A stretch of 64,000 nt of DNA from CAZUCE01 sp964619265 (GTDB taxonomy: Bacteria > Planctomycetota > UBA1135 > GCA-002686595): assembly GCA_964619265.1 (NCBI GenBank), contig CAZUCE010000019.1, positions 1-64,000 on the forward strand, written 5' to 3'. Each line of letters opens with the position of its first letter. Within the stretch, counting starts at the first letter, position 1. The position numbers and the translations under genes are program-made. Below are positions 37,256-45,896 of the stretch, piece by piece. The notes below the pieces were generated by a model. That model worked only from the letters and a program-made list of their open reading frames with translations, had not been told where the DNA came from and searched no databases.

Positions 37256-38091
37256 TCCTTCGGCGGGTGCAGATCGCCCCACAAAAGGCGCCCCTCCATC
37301 CCCCCGGCTACCGTGACGACCTGGCCTGTGACGTGCCGCGACAGGGTCGGTGAAGCCAGGGTCAGCACCGCGCGCGCCACGTCCTCCGCTTCGCCCACGC
37401 GCTGGAGCGCCATCGTCGAAGTCGCTTGCTGGACTGCGCGCGGATCGTCCAGCGCCGCTCGGGCCATTTCCGTCCGCGTCCAACCCGGCTCGACCAAATT
37501 GCAGCGCGCCCCGGGATCGATTCGCGGTAGCTCGTTTTTAAGGCTCTGCAAGAGTCCATACAGCCCGGCCTTCGCCAGCGCGTAGTCCGCGTGGTCACGT
37601 TCACCGTAGCGGGCCGCCGTGGAACCGATCAGCACGGCGGAGGGCCCGTCTGCCGAAGGGCTGGCGGAGCCGGTTCGTTCGGTTCGGCGTTCGAGGCCAC
37701 GGGCAAAAGCACGCAGGGTCCAAACGCTGCCGAGCAGATTCGAATCGATCGTCGAGCGCACGCGCTCCGGGCTGACGCGATGCAGCGGTAGGGACTCAGC
37801 GGGCCAAACGCCCGCGCAGGCGACACACACTTCGACCGGGCCATGGCGCGCTTCCGCAAGTTGAAAGACCTGATCCAGGGCATCCGGATCCCGGACATCG
37901 GCCTGAATCGCGTCCACCTGGGCTCCCAGCCCTTCGCGCCGCACGAGCTCGCGCAGCTCGTCCGTGCGCGAAAAGCCGCCCGCAACGACGAAGGCCCCTT
38001 CGGCGGCGAAGGCGCGCACGATCGCACGCCCGATGCCCCCCGAAGCGCCACTGACAAACGCCACCTTGCCGGAGAGTCCTGTGTCAACCAT
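37246..38091 (-). CDS. Short-chain dehydrogenase/reductase (SDR)
   Basis: NAD(P)-dependent oxidoreductase of the classical SDR family, 281 aa. The cofactor motif is VSGASGGIG (15-21 region), with NAG-like ACAG near 92. The active site Ser157 is in LIGSTAARYGERD, with Tyr170 and Lys174 in YALAK. A glycan or small-molecule substrate is unknown. Start ATG at 38091 (MVDTGLSGKV) is preferred to a longer frame that begins 51 nt upstream. It stands alone between a small lipoprotein and a divergent small lipoprotein. Confidence 0.92.
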   Translation of the reverse strand: MVDTGLSGKVAFVSGASGGIGRAIVRAFAAEGAFVVAGGFSRTDELRELVRREGLGAQVDAIQADVRDPDALDQVFQLAEARHGPVEVCVACAGVWPAESLPLHRVSPERVRSTIDSNLLGSVWTLRAFARGLERRTERTGSASPSADGPSAVLIGSTAARYGERDHADYALAKAGLYGLLQSLKNELPRIDPGARCNLVEPGWTRTEMARAALDDPRAVQQATSTMALQRVGEAEDVARAVLTLASPTLSRHVTGQVVTVAGGMEGRLLWGDLHPPKDQN

Positions 38092-38157
38092 GCCGGACAG
38101 CTTGGCACGCGGCGCGTCCCCTGGCACGCAGGTTCTCAGCATGCGATGCTAGGGCCC

Positions 38158-38517
38158 ATGTGGAAGCACCGCTCCCCCTTGCTGATGGCCGTCGCGACGA
38201 CCAGCGCCCTCTCCGGCTGCGAGCTGTTCGATGAGTCGTTTGCGCCGGACGTCATGCCCGGCAGCTACCTGGTCGGCGGCCCCCTTCCGGACCTGCCGGT
38301 CGCCAGCGAGCCCGGGCTGAGCCTGCGCGTGTTGAAAGGTCGCTTCGAAGCTGGACTGGACGGTCTCCAGTTCGCAGGTCAACCCGTTTCCTTTGTCACC
38401 CCCGAAGGTCAGCCGTTCGCCGTGGACCAGCTTGACCTGGAAGGCCGTCAGGCGACGATCTATGCACGGCTTTGGGAAGGGCAGCTTCAGATCCACGCCG
38501 CCCGTACGGCCCCTTAG
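38158..38517 (+). CDS. Small lipoprotein, unknown function
   Basis: A 119-aa product with signal peptide and lipobox ALSGC (Cys21), followed by an acidic, beta-rich segment with the periodic hydrophobic pattern of a small sandwich (LSLRVLKGRFEAGL, VDQLDLEGRQATIYARLW). I do not recognise a family. The stop codon lies in a 17-bp tandem duplication (38507-38540). The ATG at 38158 directly precedes the signal peptide; the longer open frame upstream overlaps the divergent SDR gene. Confidence 0.6.
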   Translation: MWKHRSPLLMAVATTSALSGCELFDESFAPDVMPGSYLVGGPLPDLPVASEPGLSLRVLKGRFEAGLDGLQFAGQPVSFVTPEGQPFAVDQLDLEGRQATIYARLWEGQLQIHAARTAP

Positions 38518-38540
38518 CTCGACCGGCCCCTTAGCTCGAC
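38507..38540. repeat. 17-bp tandem duplication over a stop codon
   Basis: The unit CGGCCCCTTAGCTCGAC occurs twice in tandem at 38507-38523 and 38524-38540, followed by a partial third copy. It includes the TAG stop (38515-38517) of the small lipoprotein gene. Confidence 0.9.
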
Positions 38541-38562
38541 CGGCTGGCCCAACCCGCGGGAT

Positions 38563-38982
38563 TCAGCCTTCCTCCAACCAGCGTTCAATCCGCTTGCGAA
38601 TCTCATCCCGCGAGGATCGAAAGACCTCCATACGCGCGGCTTGGCCGCCGCGCACGGTGTACGGATCGCGCACCGGCCACATGTGAACTTGGACCGACTC
38701 CGGGATCTTTGGACAGCTCTTGATCGCGGCCTGCGAAAGCACGATCAAGTGATCGGGCGGCTCGCGCAGAGCATGGTGGACGAACGAGGAGCGCAGGTCC
38801 GAGATGTCCACCCCGATTTCAGCCATCACCGAAACGGTCTCCGGCTGAATCCCGATGGCCTGGATCCCGGCCGAACTGGCCTCAAATCGATCGGACGCCA
38901 AGTGACGCAGGAAGCCCTCGCCCATCGGGCTGCGGCAAGCGTTGCCGATACAAAGAAACAGGACGCGCGGCCTTGAGCTCAT
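38563..38982 (-). CDS. Low-molecular-weight phosphotyrosine phosphatase / arsenate reductase family
   Basis: Cytoplasmic phosphatase of the LMW-PTP fold, 139 aa, of usual size. The P-loop CIGNACRS (Cys11 to Arg17, C-x5-R) opens the protein, and the general-acid DP pair occurs in VRDPYT. The family covers tyrosine phosphatases that control polysaccharide polymerisation (Wzb/Ptp) and thioredoxin-linked arsenate reductases, and the sequence alone does not separate them. Its divergent neighbours are two GT4 glycosyltransferases, which favours a role in exopolysaccharide control. ATGs at 38994 and 38991 are alternatives; 38982 lies right after a GGGGGG tract that could serve as ribosome binding site. 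Confidence 0.85.
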   Translation of the reverse strand: MSSRPRVLFLCIGNACRSPMGEGFLRHLASDRFEASSAGIQAIGIQPETVSVMAEIGVDISDLRSSFVHHALREPPDHLIVLSQAAIKSCPKIPESVQVHMWPVRDPYTVRGGQAARMEVFRSSRDEIRKRIERWLEEG

Positions 38983-39112
38983 GCCCCCCATCATGGGCGC
39001 ACAGCCAGCGGCCGCAAGTTGCGGAGCACCTGGGCCCGCAGAACGGGACAGACTCGAAGGCAAGCTCTCCCCCGGCTCGCGCCGGCGGGCCAGGCGGGGC
39101 AGACTGCACGGA

Positions 39113-40171
39113 ATGCGAATCGGGTTCGATGCCTCCCCCCTGCAGCGGGGCTTGACCTCGCCGGGGGTCGAGCGCGCAACGCGCGGCCTGATCGAGGCCC
39201 TCTGCGCCCGATCCCGGGCGGGCGCTTCCAGCATCGAATGGGTCGAGCTGAGTCCTGCCGAAGGAACCAGCCACCGCGTTTGGCGGCAGGTTTCCGTTCC
39301 GCGCCAGGTGCGTCATCAAAACCTGGCGGGCTTCCACTCAAGCGTGTCCGCCGTCCCCTTAGTCGGGCGCTTTCCTGTGGTGCAGACCGTTTATGAAGTC
39401 CCCTGGCGGCACGGGGTTTCCGAAGGCTCGACCCGCCGCTCCCGCCTCTGGCTGCGCGCCGGCCTCCGCCGGGCCGCCGCGGTCTTGACGCCCAGCCACA
39501 GAACCGCCGGCGACCATCGAGCGTTGACGGCAAGCTCGCCCATCCTGCGCGTCGTCGCCCCCTTTGGGCTGCACCCGGAGTTCTTTTCCACTCCGCAGGC
39601 AAGTTCTAGAAGGCCAAGCTCGCCGGTGAGGCTGCTGGTCCCCGGCGGGACGCGTCCCAAGAAAAACGCCGAGCTGCTGATCCGCGCCCTCGCGCGGCCG
39701 GCCGGGCAGGATCTCGAGCTGCTGATCACCGGTGCCAGAACGCAAACGCTCGATCGCTGCTTAGCCCTTTCGGCGCAGCTGGGTGTCGCAGGCCGGCTTC
39801 ATTACTCCGAACACCTGACCGAACCCGATTGGCTGGCCGAAATCGACCGCTGCTTGGCAGTGTGCGTGATCTCCGATTCCGAAGGCTACGGATTCCCCGC
39901 GCTCGAAGCGCTGGCCCGCGGCCGGCCCGCCCTCATCTCGCACGCGACCCCTTCGGTGGAAGCGGCCGGCGAACTGGCGTTCCCCATCGATCCATCCTCC
40001 GAGTCCCAACTGGACGCGGCCCTCGCGAGCTGTCGCGCCGCAGATGAGAAGCACGCACTGGCCGCTCGTGCGTTCGCCGCAGAGCACACCACAGCGCGCT
40101 GCGCCGAACGCGTCGAGGCGCTTTGGACCCAGCTGCTGACTTCCGGGTCTCCCGCAGACTCCAAGGCATGA
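39113..40171 (+). CDS. GT4-type glycosyltransferase
   Basis: Glycosyltransferase of the GT-B fold, 352 aa. MRIGFDASPLQRG opens the N-terminal Rossmann half, and the C-terminal donor-binding half has LLVPGGTRPKKNAELLIRAL and DSEGYGFPALEALARG, with the usual E-x7-E spacing. It overlaps the following glycosyltransferase by ATGA, so the two are coupled and probably add successive sugars of one glycan. The ATG at 39113 was chosen over a long 5' frame that overlaps the divergent phosphatase. Confidence 0.85.
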   Translation: MRIGFDASPLQRGLTSPGVERATRGLIEALCARSRAGASSIEWVELSPAEGTSHRVWRQVSVPRQVRHQNLAGFHSSVSAVPLVGRFPVVQTVYEVPWRHGVSEGSTRRSRLWLRAGLRRAAAVLTPSHRTAGDHRALTASSPILRVVAPFGLHPEFFSTPQASSRRPSSPVRLLVPGGTRPKKNAELLIRALARPAGQDLELLITGARTQTLDRCLALSAQLGVAGRLHYSEHLTEPDWLAEIDRCLAVCVISDSEGYGFPALEALARGRPALISHATPSVEAAGELAFPIDPSSESQLDAALASCRAADEKHALAARAFAAEHTTARCAERVEALWTQLLTSGSPADSKA

Positions 40172-41259
40172 GCCGAGCTCTACGAGTTCTCGTCCTGGGT
40201 CATGTTTTGGCCCAGCCTCCCGGCGGTGTCGCGCGCGTCGCGCGCCAGGTCTTGCCGCGCGCGGCCCAGCAGCTCGCCGAGCACGACGGCGAACTGCTCG
40301 TCCTTCAAGGGTCCCATGAAATCCCCGCGGAAGCCCTCGGTGTCGCCCGCTCGATTCCCAGTTCACTGCCCGCTGGACCGCCGCTCGCCCGCTGGCTGCG
40401 CGAAGGTCGACGGATCCGCTCCCTACTCGCTGCTGAAGCCCGCGCCGGAACGCCGATCGACGTGGTTCACACCGGGCACTTGCCGCTACCGAACGGGGCC
40501 TTGCCCAAGGGCGTTGCGCTCGTTTGGCAAGTCCACGACTTGCGCCGAGCGAACACGTTCGGGGGGCGCTGGGTCCTGCGGCGTGCGGCGCAGCGTGCAA
40601 CAGGCATCGTGACGGTCAGCCGGTTCGTTGCACGCGAACTCGCCGACCTCGTTCCGGCCGTCCGCGAGAGGACAGCGATCGCGCCCAACGGTGTCGATCA
40701 CTTCACGCCCCTGCCGCGCGTTCCCGAACCGAGCTACCTGCTCCATCTCGGACACCTCGAGCCGCGCAAAAACGTCGAGCTGCTGCTGCACGCCTTGCAG
40801 CTCGACCAGAAGCTCCCCAACTTGCTCTGCGCCGGCGCGCCCAAGTCCGGCGAACGCGCGCGGCTGGAGCGACTGGCCAGCGACCTGGGAGTGAGCCGGC
40901 GCGTCGAATTCCGCGGCGCCTTCACGGACCAAGAACTTCCCCAACTTCTGGCCGGAAGCGCCTGCGTGGTCGTCCCTTCCTTCGTCGAGGGTTTTGGTCT
41001 CGCCGCGGCCGAGGCCTTGCACGCCGGCGTGCCACTCGCCATCGCTCGCGCCGGTGCGCTCCCCGAAATTGCCGGCCCCTTTGGGGTCTCCTTTCACGTG
41101 GAACGCCCAAGCGAATGCGCGCACGCTATCCGAACCGCAATCGTCCGGCCGGCGAGCGAACTCGACCGAGGCATCCGCCACGCCCGCAGATTTCGATGGG
41201 ATCGTTCCGCCACCAAACTGGTCGAAGCCTGGGGCCGATTTTCAGGCCGAACGACTTAG
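40168..41259 (+). CDS. GT4-type glycosyltransferase
   Basis: Retaining glycosyltransferase of GT4/GT-B type, 363 aa. It begins SRALRVLVLGHVLAQPPGGVARV (Gly-rich acceptor loop), has VWQVHDLRR, the donor-site LLHLGHLEPRKNVELLLHAL, and SFVEGFGLAAAEALHAGVP near residue 275, which gives the E-x7-E motif. It is coupled by ATGA to the preceding glycosyltransferase. The two together with the flippase upstream and the nearby LMW phosphatase suggest a surface-glycan locus spread across 27-41 kb. Sugar specificity cannot be predicted. Confidence 0.88.
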   Translation: MSRALRVLVLGHVLAQPPGGVARVARQVLPRAAQQLAEHDGELLVLQGSHEIPAEALGVARSIPSSLPAGPPLARWLREGRRIRSLLAAEARAGTPIDVVHTGHLPLPNGALPKGVALVWQVHDLRRANTFGGRWVLRRAAQRATGIVTVSRFVARELADLVPAVRERTAIAPNGVDHFTPLPRVPEPSYLLHLGHLEPRKNVELLLHALQLDQKLPNLLCAGAPKSGERARLERLASDLGVSRRVEFRGAFTDQELPQLLAGSACVVVPSFVEGFGLAAAEALHAGVPLAIARAGALPEIAGPFGVSFHVERPSECAHAIRTAIVRPASELDRGIRHARRFRWDRSATKLVEAWGRFSGRTT

Positions 41260-41321
41260 CCGTCCGCGGCAAAAAGTCTCGCTCGTAGCCCGCTTGCCGC
41301 AGGCCGCTAGCTCGGCCAGGC

Positions 41322-42530
41322 TTAGCTGGCTCGCTCTGGAAGGCGCAGGGCCTCGAAGATCTGCGATTCGACCAGGCTCCAGCGAGCGTCGAGGGCGCCG
41401 TGCTTTCGGCGTGTGATCAAACTGTCGTCACGCTCCTGGGCGGCGGAACGGATCGAGCTGACAAACCCGGCGGGATCGTGGGCGGCCCGGACCAGACCGT
41501 TGAGAGCATCGAATCCGGGGAATCGAGCCGCGACCGTGGGCAGTCCGCGCAGCAGGACCGCTAGCAGATCGCCGATTCGTTCCACGGACGGGGCGACCTC
41601 GGTGGTGAACGGGGCAACAGCGACGTCGGCGACCGACAAAAGTTCATCGGGCTCGCCGCGAACGACCTGCACGCGATCGATCTCGTCGAGGCGCTCGACC
41701 AGGGCGCCGGCTCGGCCATAGGGCACCAGCAAGGTTCCCAGGTCGAGGCGCTCGGCGGCGCGAACCAACAGATCGGCATCGAGCTCGGGCGCATCCAGCG
41801 GACCGGCGGGAAGAATGAGCGGCCGAGGAAGACCGCGCAACTCGCGAGCCAGGCGCGTGGGCGGTGTGCTGCGCGTAATCGGTTGTCCCGATCCAGCCAG
41901 GCCAAGCTGTTCCAGATCAACGACCAGATTCGCGCCGGCGCGCAGGCGTTGGTCGGCGGCCAGCAACGATGCGGGCGGTACCGGGCGGCGCATCTCGCGC
42001 TCGTTGGGTGCATAAACCACCGAAGACCAGGTCTCACGGCCGAGCGCGTGGGCCCCGCGCGGATGGCAGACAAGAGCAGCCGGGGTTACGTGTCGGGCAC
42101 GGCCGAGAACCGGCTCGAGCTGGCGTCCGAGGAGCTGGCCGGAGAGCTGCAGTCCGCCACCGCGGAGTTCAGGCAAAAGGCGCGGACGCAAAACGAGAGC
42201 TCCGCAGGGATCGCGCTCGGGTGGACGAACCGCAGCGCGCAGGCGCTCCATCACGCCCCGGCGAGAGAGGGCCGGTCCGGCCCCGGGGACGAAAATCACC
42301 GGAAGGCGTTTGGCCAACGCACGAGCCAAGCGGCACTCGAACAGGTTCGAAGCCGAAGGCGCTTCCTCCGTCGCAGCAAAGATGACCACGGCGTCGGCCG
42401 CCTTGGGGGCGCCGTTGCGCGAAGGAGCCCCAAGCGGCGGGTAGAGCGAACTCGCGGGGGCGCCCTTTGAAGGGGCGTGCGCAGACCCCGAGCCGGCCTC
42501 TGGGTTGTGGGTTTGGCTGAGCTGAATCAC
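41322..42530 (-). CDS. Putative glycosyltransferase-like protein, weakly recognised
   Basis: A protein of about 400 aa with a Rossmann-like pattern, VVIFAATEEAPSASNLFECRLARALAKRLPVIFVPG, and later a GT-B-like second half (GTLLVPYGRAGALVERL, ADVAVAPFTTEVAPSVERIGDLLAVLLRGLPTVA). This resembles glycosyltransferases of the GT4 type without the usual E-x7-E sequence. The start is uncertain: GTG at 42530 is chosen because the longer frame to 42719 overlaps the FHA gene by about 70 bp. It follows the FHA gene on the same strand and probably shares its transcript. I am not sure of the function. Confidence 0.55.
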   Translation of the reverse strand: MIQLSQTHNPEAGSGSAHAPSKGAPASSLYPPLGAPSRNGAPKAADAVVIFAATEEAPSASNLFECRLARALAKRLPVIFVPGAGPALSRRGVMERLRAAVRPPERDPCGALVLRPRLLPELRGGGLQLSGQLLGRQLEPVLGRARHVTPAALVCHPRGAHALGRETWSSVVYAPNEREMRRPVPPASLLAADQRLRAGANLVVDLEQLGLAGSGQPITRSTPPTRLARELRGLPRPLILPAGPLDAPELDADLLVRAAERLDLGTLLVPYGRAGALVERLDEIDRVQVVRGEPDELLSVADVAVAPFTTEVAPSVERIGDLLAVLLRGLPTVAARFPGFDALNGLVRAAHDPAGFVSSIRSAAQERDDSLITRRKHGALDARWSLVESQIFEALRLPERAS

Positions 42531-42646
42531 GGCAGGCGGCAGGGTCCGGGCGATCGCGGGACCGCGCCGGAATCCCAGCAGAACGACCCGCCGCCAAGCA
42601 CGGCAAGGTTCGCGAGCGACCGAGGCGAATCCGTCCCGGAGTCGGG

Positions 42647-43360
42647 TCAGAGCACGCCGCTGATCAGCAGGGCAATCCCGGCAGCGATGGCTCCGCCGAC
42701 CCCGAGAACGCCCAGCCACACGACCCCCTGCACCCAGCCGGGCTGCTGGGAAAGGTCGCCCCGCAAGAGGCCTGAGCGGTCGCGCTCCATGCCGCGAACC
42801 ACGGCGGCTCGCGCAATCTCGCGTTTGCTGACCGGGGCGGTTGGACCCGCTGGAGCCTGGGCCGCTCCCTGTGCGCCCACCGGCCGGACCTGGGTGGCGC
42901 CGAGTTGGATCTCCGCCGGGTCCTCCAGCTCGAGCCCGTGGTCCCCGAAGTCCCCCGCGTCCAGGCCCGAGCTGTCCAGGAATTCCAAATCCTCCTCGAG
43001 CACCTGGGCTGACTCAGGAGGCGCAGCCGCCTGTCCCCCCGCGGCCAGCCCGCCCGCCAAGGCACCAACCGGATCCCGCCCAAGCTCCACACGCAGCGGA
43101 TAGTCGCCGAGCTTGATCAGCAACCCGTCGGCCAGCTCGATGCGATCGGTCTTTTGTCTGCCCTCGAACAGTCCGTTGCGCGAGCCGTCGTCGACCAGCC
43201 ACCAGGTTTCGCCGTCCCGCTCGACGCGTGCGTGGCGGCGACTGACCGATCGGTGCACGAGCCGCGCGTCGCAGTCCGCGTCGCGGCCCAGACTGGCGCC
43301 AGGCTGAAGGGGCAAGCGCTGACCCTTCAGGGGGCCGGCCAGGGGAACGATGCAAAGCAT
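42647..43360 (-). CDS. FHA-domain membrane protein
   Basis: A 237-aa protein with an N-terminal forkhead-associated domain at about 5-100 (GRDADCDARLVHRSVSRRHARVE, then the DDGSRNGLF turn), which binds phosphothreonine peptides. A linker rich in Asp and Pro follows (EEDLEFLDSSGLDAGDFGDHGLELED), and a C-terminal membrane segment near 215-235 (GVLGVGGAIAAGIALLISGVL). The N-terminus is thus cytoplasmic. It suggests Ser/Thr-kinase signalling, though no kinase is in the window. It is divergent from the ABC transporter set, with 84 bp between starts. Start ATG at 43360 begins just before the FHA core. Confidence 0.85.
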   Translation of the reverse strand: MLCIVPLAGPLKGQRLPLQPGASLGRDADCDARLVHRSVSRRHARVERDGETWWLVDDGSRNGLFEGRQKTDRIELADGLLIKLGDYPLRVELGRDPVGALAGGLAAGGQAAAPPESAQVLEEDLEFLDSSGLDAGDFGDHGLELEDPAEIQLGATQVRPVGAQGAAQAPAGPTAPVSKREIARAAVVRGMERDRSGLLRGDLSQQPGWVQGVVWLGVLGVGGAIAAGIALLISGVL

Positions 43361-43444
43361 GACCCGTGCAGGATACGCGCCGGAACGCTCGGCTCGTCGC
43401 GAACAGATCCCGGGGGGGTCGCTCAGCCGATACAGTGCGGGTCC

Positions 43445-44359
43445 ATGGAGGCGGAACCCCCGAACGCGTCGCGGCCCTCGAACCGGTCCCAAGGCACGAA
43501 CGTCCCCCCGCCGGGCGCGGTACGTCTTGGGGAGGTTTCGCGGATCTACCGCAGCGGCCTGCTGCGAAAACGCCGAGCCGCCCTGCAGGCGGTCAGCTTG
43601 GTGGTTCAAACCGGCGAGACCCTCGGCCTACTGGGCCCGAACGGCTCGGGCAAAAGCACGCTGCTCGCTCTGCTCGCCGGTCTGGAGGATCCCAGCTCTG
43701 GAGACGTCCAGGTCCTTGGCGTGCCGCCGCGCAGTGCCGAGGCCCAAGGGCGCATCGGCTACGCGGGCGACCGCTGTGCCTTTCCCGCCGAACTGTCGCC
43801 GCGCACTTTGCTGCGGGCCCTCGCCGCTCTGCAAGGACACGGCGGCTCCAAGGGGCGCCTGCGGGTCGAAGAGCTGCTCGAGCGCTTCGGACTCACGGCT
43901 CTCGCGACCCGCAAGCTGGAGCGCTTGTCGGCGGGCGAGAAACGTCGCTTCGAGCTAGCGCAAGCGTTCCTGCACAAACCCGACCTGCTCCTGCTCGACG
44001 AGCCCAGCGCAGGACTCGACGCACCCGGTGAACGCGTCCTCGCGGAGTGCTTGGACGAGGCCCAAGCGCGGGGCGCCACGATCCTGATCGCTTCCCACGA
44101 CGGAGCGGATGTGTTTGGGCGCTGTTCGAATTTCGCCGTTTTGATCGCGGGTCGCTTGGCCTGCCATTCACCTGCGCAGGACTTTGTGGAACGTGCCGGA
44201 GAATTCGAGTGGACGCTCCCTCGCGAGGAGTGGAATCGAATTCGTGAGCACCATGCAGCAAGCTCCTCCTGTCCGGTGGCGCGCCCGACCAGCCGCTCGC
44301 TGGCTGGGATTTACGCAGAGCTCGGCGCGTCCCCTGCGGACTGCGGTTCGGCCACGTGA
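43445..44359 (+). CDS. ABC transporter ATP-binding protein
   Basis: ATPase of an ABC-2-type exporter, 304 aa. Walker A GPNGSGKS at 64-71, signature LSAGEKRR, Walker B LLLLDEPSAGLD and the H-loop ASHDGAD are all present. The order and lengths match CcmA/NatA-like exporters for lipids, drugs or envelope components. Overlap of its stop with the GTG start of the next gene (GTGA) couples it to its membrane partner. A ~60-residue C-terminal extension follows the nucleotide-binding domain. Confidence 0.93.
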   Translation: MEAEPPNASRPSNRSQGTNVPPPGAVRLGEVSRIYRSGLLRKRRAALQAVSLVVQTGETLGLLGPNGSGKSTLLALLAGLEDPSSGDVQVLGVPPRSAEAQGRIGYAGDRCAFPAELSPRTLLRALAALQGHGGSKGRLRVEELLERFGLTALATRKLERLSAGEKRRFELAQAFLHKPDLLLLDEPSAGLDAPGERVLAECLDEAQARGATILIASHDGADVFGRCSNFAVLIAGRLACHSPAQDFVERAGEFEWTLPREEWNRIREHHAASSSCPVARPTSRSLAGIYAELGASPADCGSAT

Positions 44360-45411
44360 ACTCCGGTGGATTCGAAAGTGCCTGGCGAATCGTGGCGCTC
44401 TCGGCGCGCCGGGTGCTGCAGCCCGAGCTTTGGATCGCGTCGGTCGGCATCACGCTGCTCGCGTTTTTAGCCGGCCGCGTCGAGGCCGATCCGCTGACTC
44501 TCGAACGCATCACCGGACTCGACGCACACCGCCGGCAAAACGATCTAGCCGCGCGCTCGTTTCGCGTCGCGTTGCTTTGGATCACGGTCCTTTGGACGGC
44601 GCGCGCGGCCGGATCGCTCGCTGTCGCCTCCCCCGCTGGCTGGAGGGCCCCGGTGAGTCCGCGGCTTCGCAGTCTGTGGGCCGCGCTCGGAGTCGGCTTG
44701 TCCGGTGTGCTGGTGTCCGCTGTACCCGCGCTAGCCCTGCAACTGGAACTCCAGCCGACCACCTACCGCTCCGTCTTGACCGAAGGCCCCGAACTGGCCC
44801 TCCGGCCGAGCGGCGCCGGCCGCGCCGACCTGACCCTGCGGACGCGCACGCTTCCGCGGGGCAAGGGCCTCGCGCTCGTCGGTCGAGCGTCGACTCGACC
44901 GCTGCTGGCCACGCTGGGAAGCCGCGTCTCGAACGACCGTGAATCCCAAGAAGCCCAAGCGCTCGTTCCCGTGGAACCTGTTGGAGCGTTTGAATTCGGG
45001 CTGTCCTCCGAGCTGCTGTCCCAGCCCGAAGCTCATCTCGAAGTCGTCGGACGCGATCGCCCGCCCGGTTTCGCGATCGAGCCCGCAAGCTTGGCGGTGG
45101 CCCTGCCCGCCCGAGGAATCGGTGCGCTCGGCCCGTGGCTCGCGGCGGGCTTGCTCGCCTTTGGCATCGCCTTCGCCCTCGCGGCATGGACGCGGCGAAT
45201 CCGCGCGTCGATCTCAGCAGCCCTGGTCCTGGCCGCCACCTTCGCGGGCGTGGCCACGACTCCCCGGGCCGCCGTGCTGTTCGCGGGTGCAGCCGAGGGC
45301 TTTGAAGCGCAGCTCCCTGGGCTGCCTTTCGCAACTCAAGCCCTCGCGTTCTGCTTGGCCTGCGTGCTGCTGCTCGGAGCCTCGCACTCAGGCCCAGGGG
45401 ACAACAGTTGA
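44356..45411 (+). CDS. ABC-2-type membrane protein
   Basis: A 351-aa hydrophobic protein coupled to the ATPase gene and therefore its likely permease. Membrane segments are apparent at about 28-45, 70-90, 110-135, 255-280, 285-305 and 325-345. The extracytoplasmic middle (about 140-250) is beta-rich and polar. The arrangement, three helices, large external loop, three helices, is that of ABC-2 exporters. The start is GTG at 44356; the stop overlaps the next gene by TTGA. The substrate is unknown. Confidence 0.75.
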   Translation: MNSGGFESAWRIVALSARRVLQPELWIASVGITLLAFLAGRVEADPLTLERITGLDAHRRQNDLAARSFRVALLWITVLWTARAAGSLAVASPAGWRAPVSPRLRSLWAALGVGLSGVLVSAVPALALQLELQPTTYRSVLTEGPELALRPSGAGRADLTLRTRTLPRGKGLALVGRASTRPLLATLGSRVSNDRESQEAQALVPVEPVGAFEFGLSSELLSQPEAHLEVVGRDRPPGFAIEPASLAVALPARGIGALGPWLAAGLLAFGIAFALAAWTRRIRASISAALVLAATFAGVATTPRAAVLFAGAAEGFEAQLPGLPFATQALAFCLACVLLLGASHSGPGDNS

Positions 45412-45896
45412 AGCTGCGTTCCCTGCTTTTGCCGCTCGCCATCGCGTTGCCCGCTTGGAACGCGACTTCTGACAACTTTGGGATTCCGCCGATCACCGGA
45501 CCGGTTGCGCCGGTTTGGGCCAATGTCCTGTGGGTTCGGACCGAACTCGCGCTCGAAGACCGCCGCTTGGACCGCGCGCTTGCTTTCGCCGAACGCGCCG
45601 TGCGCGCTCACCCGGGGGAAACCGGCGGCTGGAGGAGGTTGGTGGCCCTCTACCTGCTGCAACCCTCGGCCCTCGAGGCCGATCGACGGCTGGCCGCCAT
45701 CGACCGCGGCCTCGAACTCGCAGAACGTGGAACGGAGCGCTGCCGGGATCCAGGTGCCCTGACCGAAAGCGTGATCACTTTCCTGCGGGGGCGCGCTTCT
45801 GCGGAAGAGTCCGCGGAAATGACCAGGGAACTGCTCGCCCGGGCGACGCGCTTCGAAGCCCAGTTTGGCGCCCAGGATCCAGTCAGCCCTCCTTGA
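45408..45896 (+). CDS. Secreted TPR-like small protein
   Basis: A 162-aa protein with a signal peptide (MKLRSLLLPLAIALPAWNA) and a helical body of about two and a half TPR-like helix pairs (LDRALAFAERAVRAHPGETGGWRRLVAL, ADRRLAAIDRGLELAERG), so a partner-binding role is likely. TTG at 45408 is the start; it overlaps the permease stop (TTGA), so all three ABC genes form one coupled unit. Its end overlaps the hemB stop by 14 bp on the opposite strand. Confidence 0.65.
   Translation: MKLRSLLLPLAIALPAWNATSDNFGIPPITGPVAPVWANVLWVRTELALEDRRLDRALAFAERAVRAHPGETGGWRRLVALYLLQPSALEADRRLAAIDRGLELAERGTERCRDPGALTESVITFLRGRASAEESAEMTRELLARATRFEAQFGAQDPVSPP

Noticed and set aside
42531..42719. Longer start for the glycosyltransferase-like gene at 41322-42530
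   Set aside because: It would overlap the FHA gene by about 70 bp, and the added residues (Arg/Cys-rich) resemble the FHA gene's membrane segment read in another frame.
44582..45523. Minus-strand 313-codon frame opposite the ABC membrane protein
   Set aside because: Arg/Ala/Pro-rich with no recognisable features; it lies wholly inside the coupled ABC genes on the plus strand.
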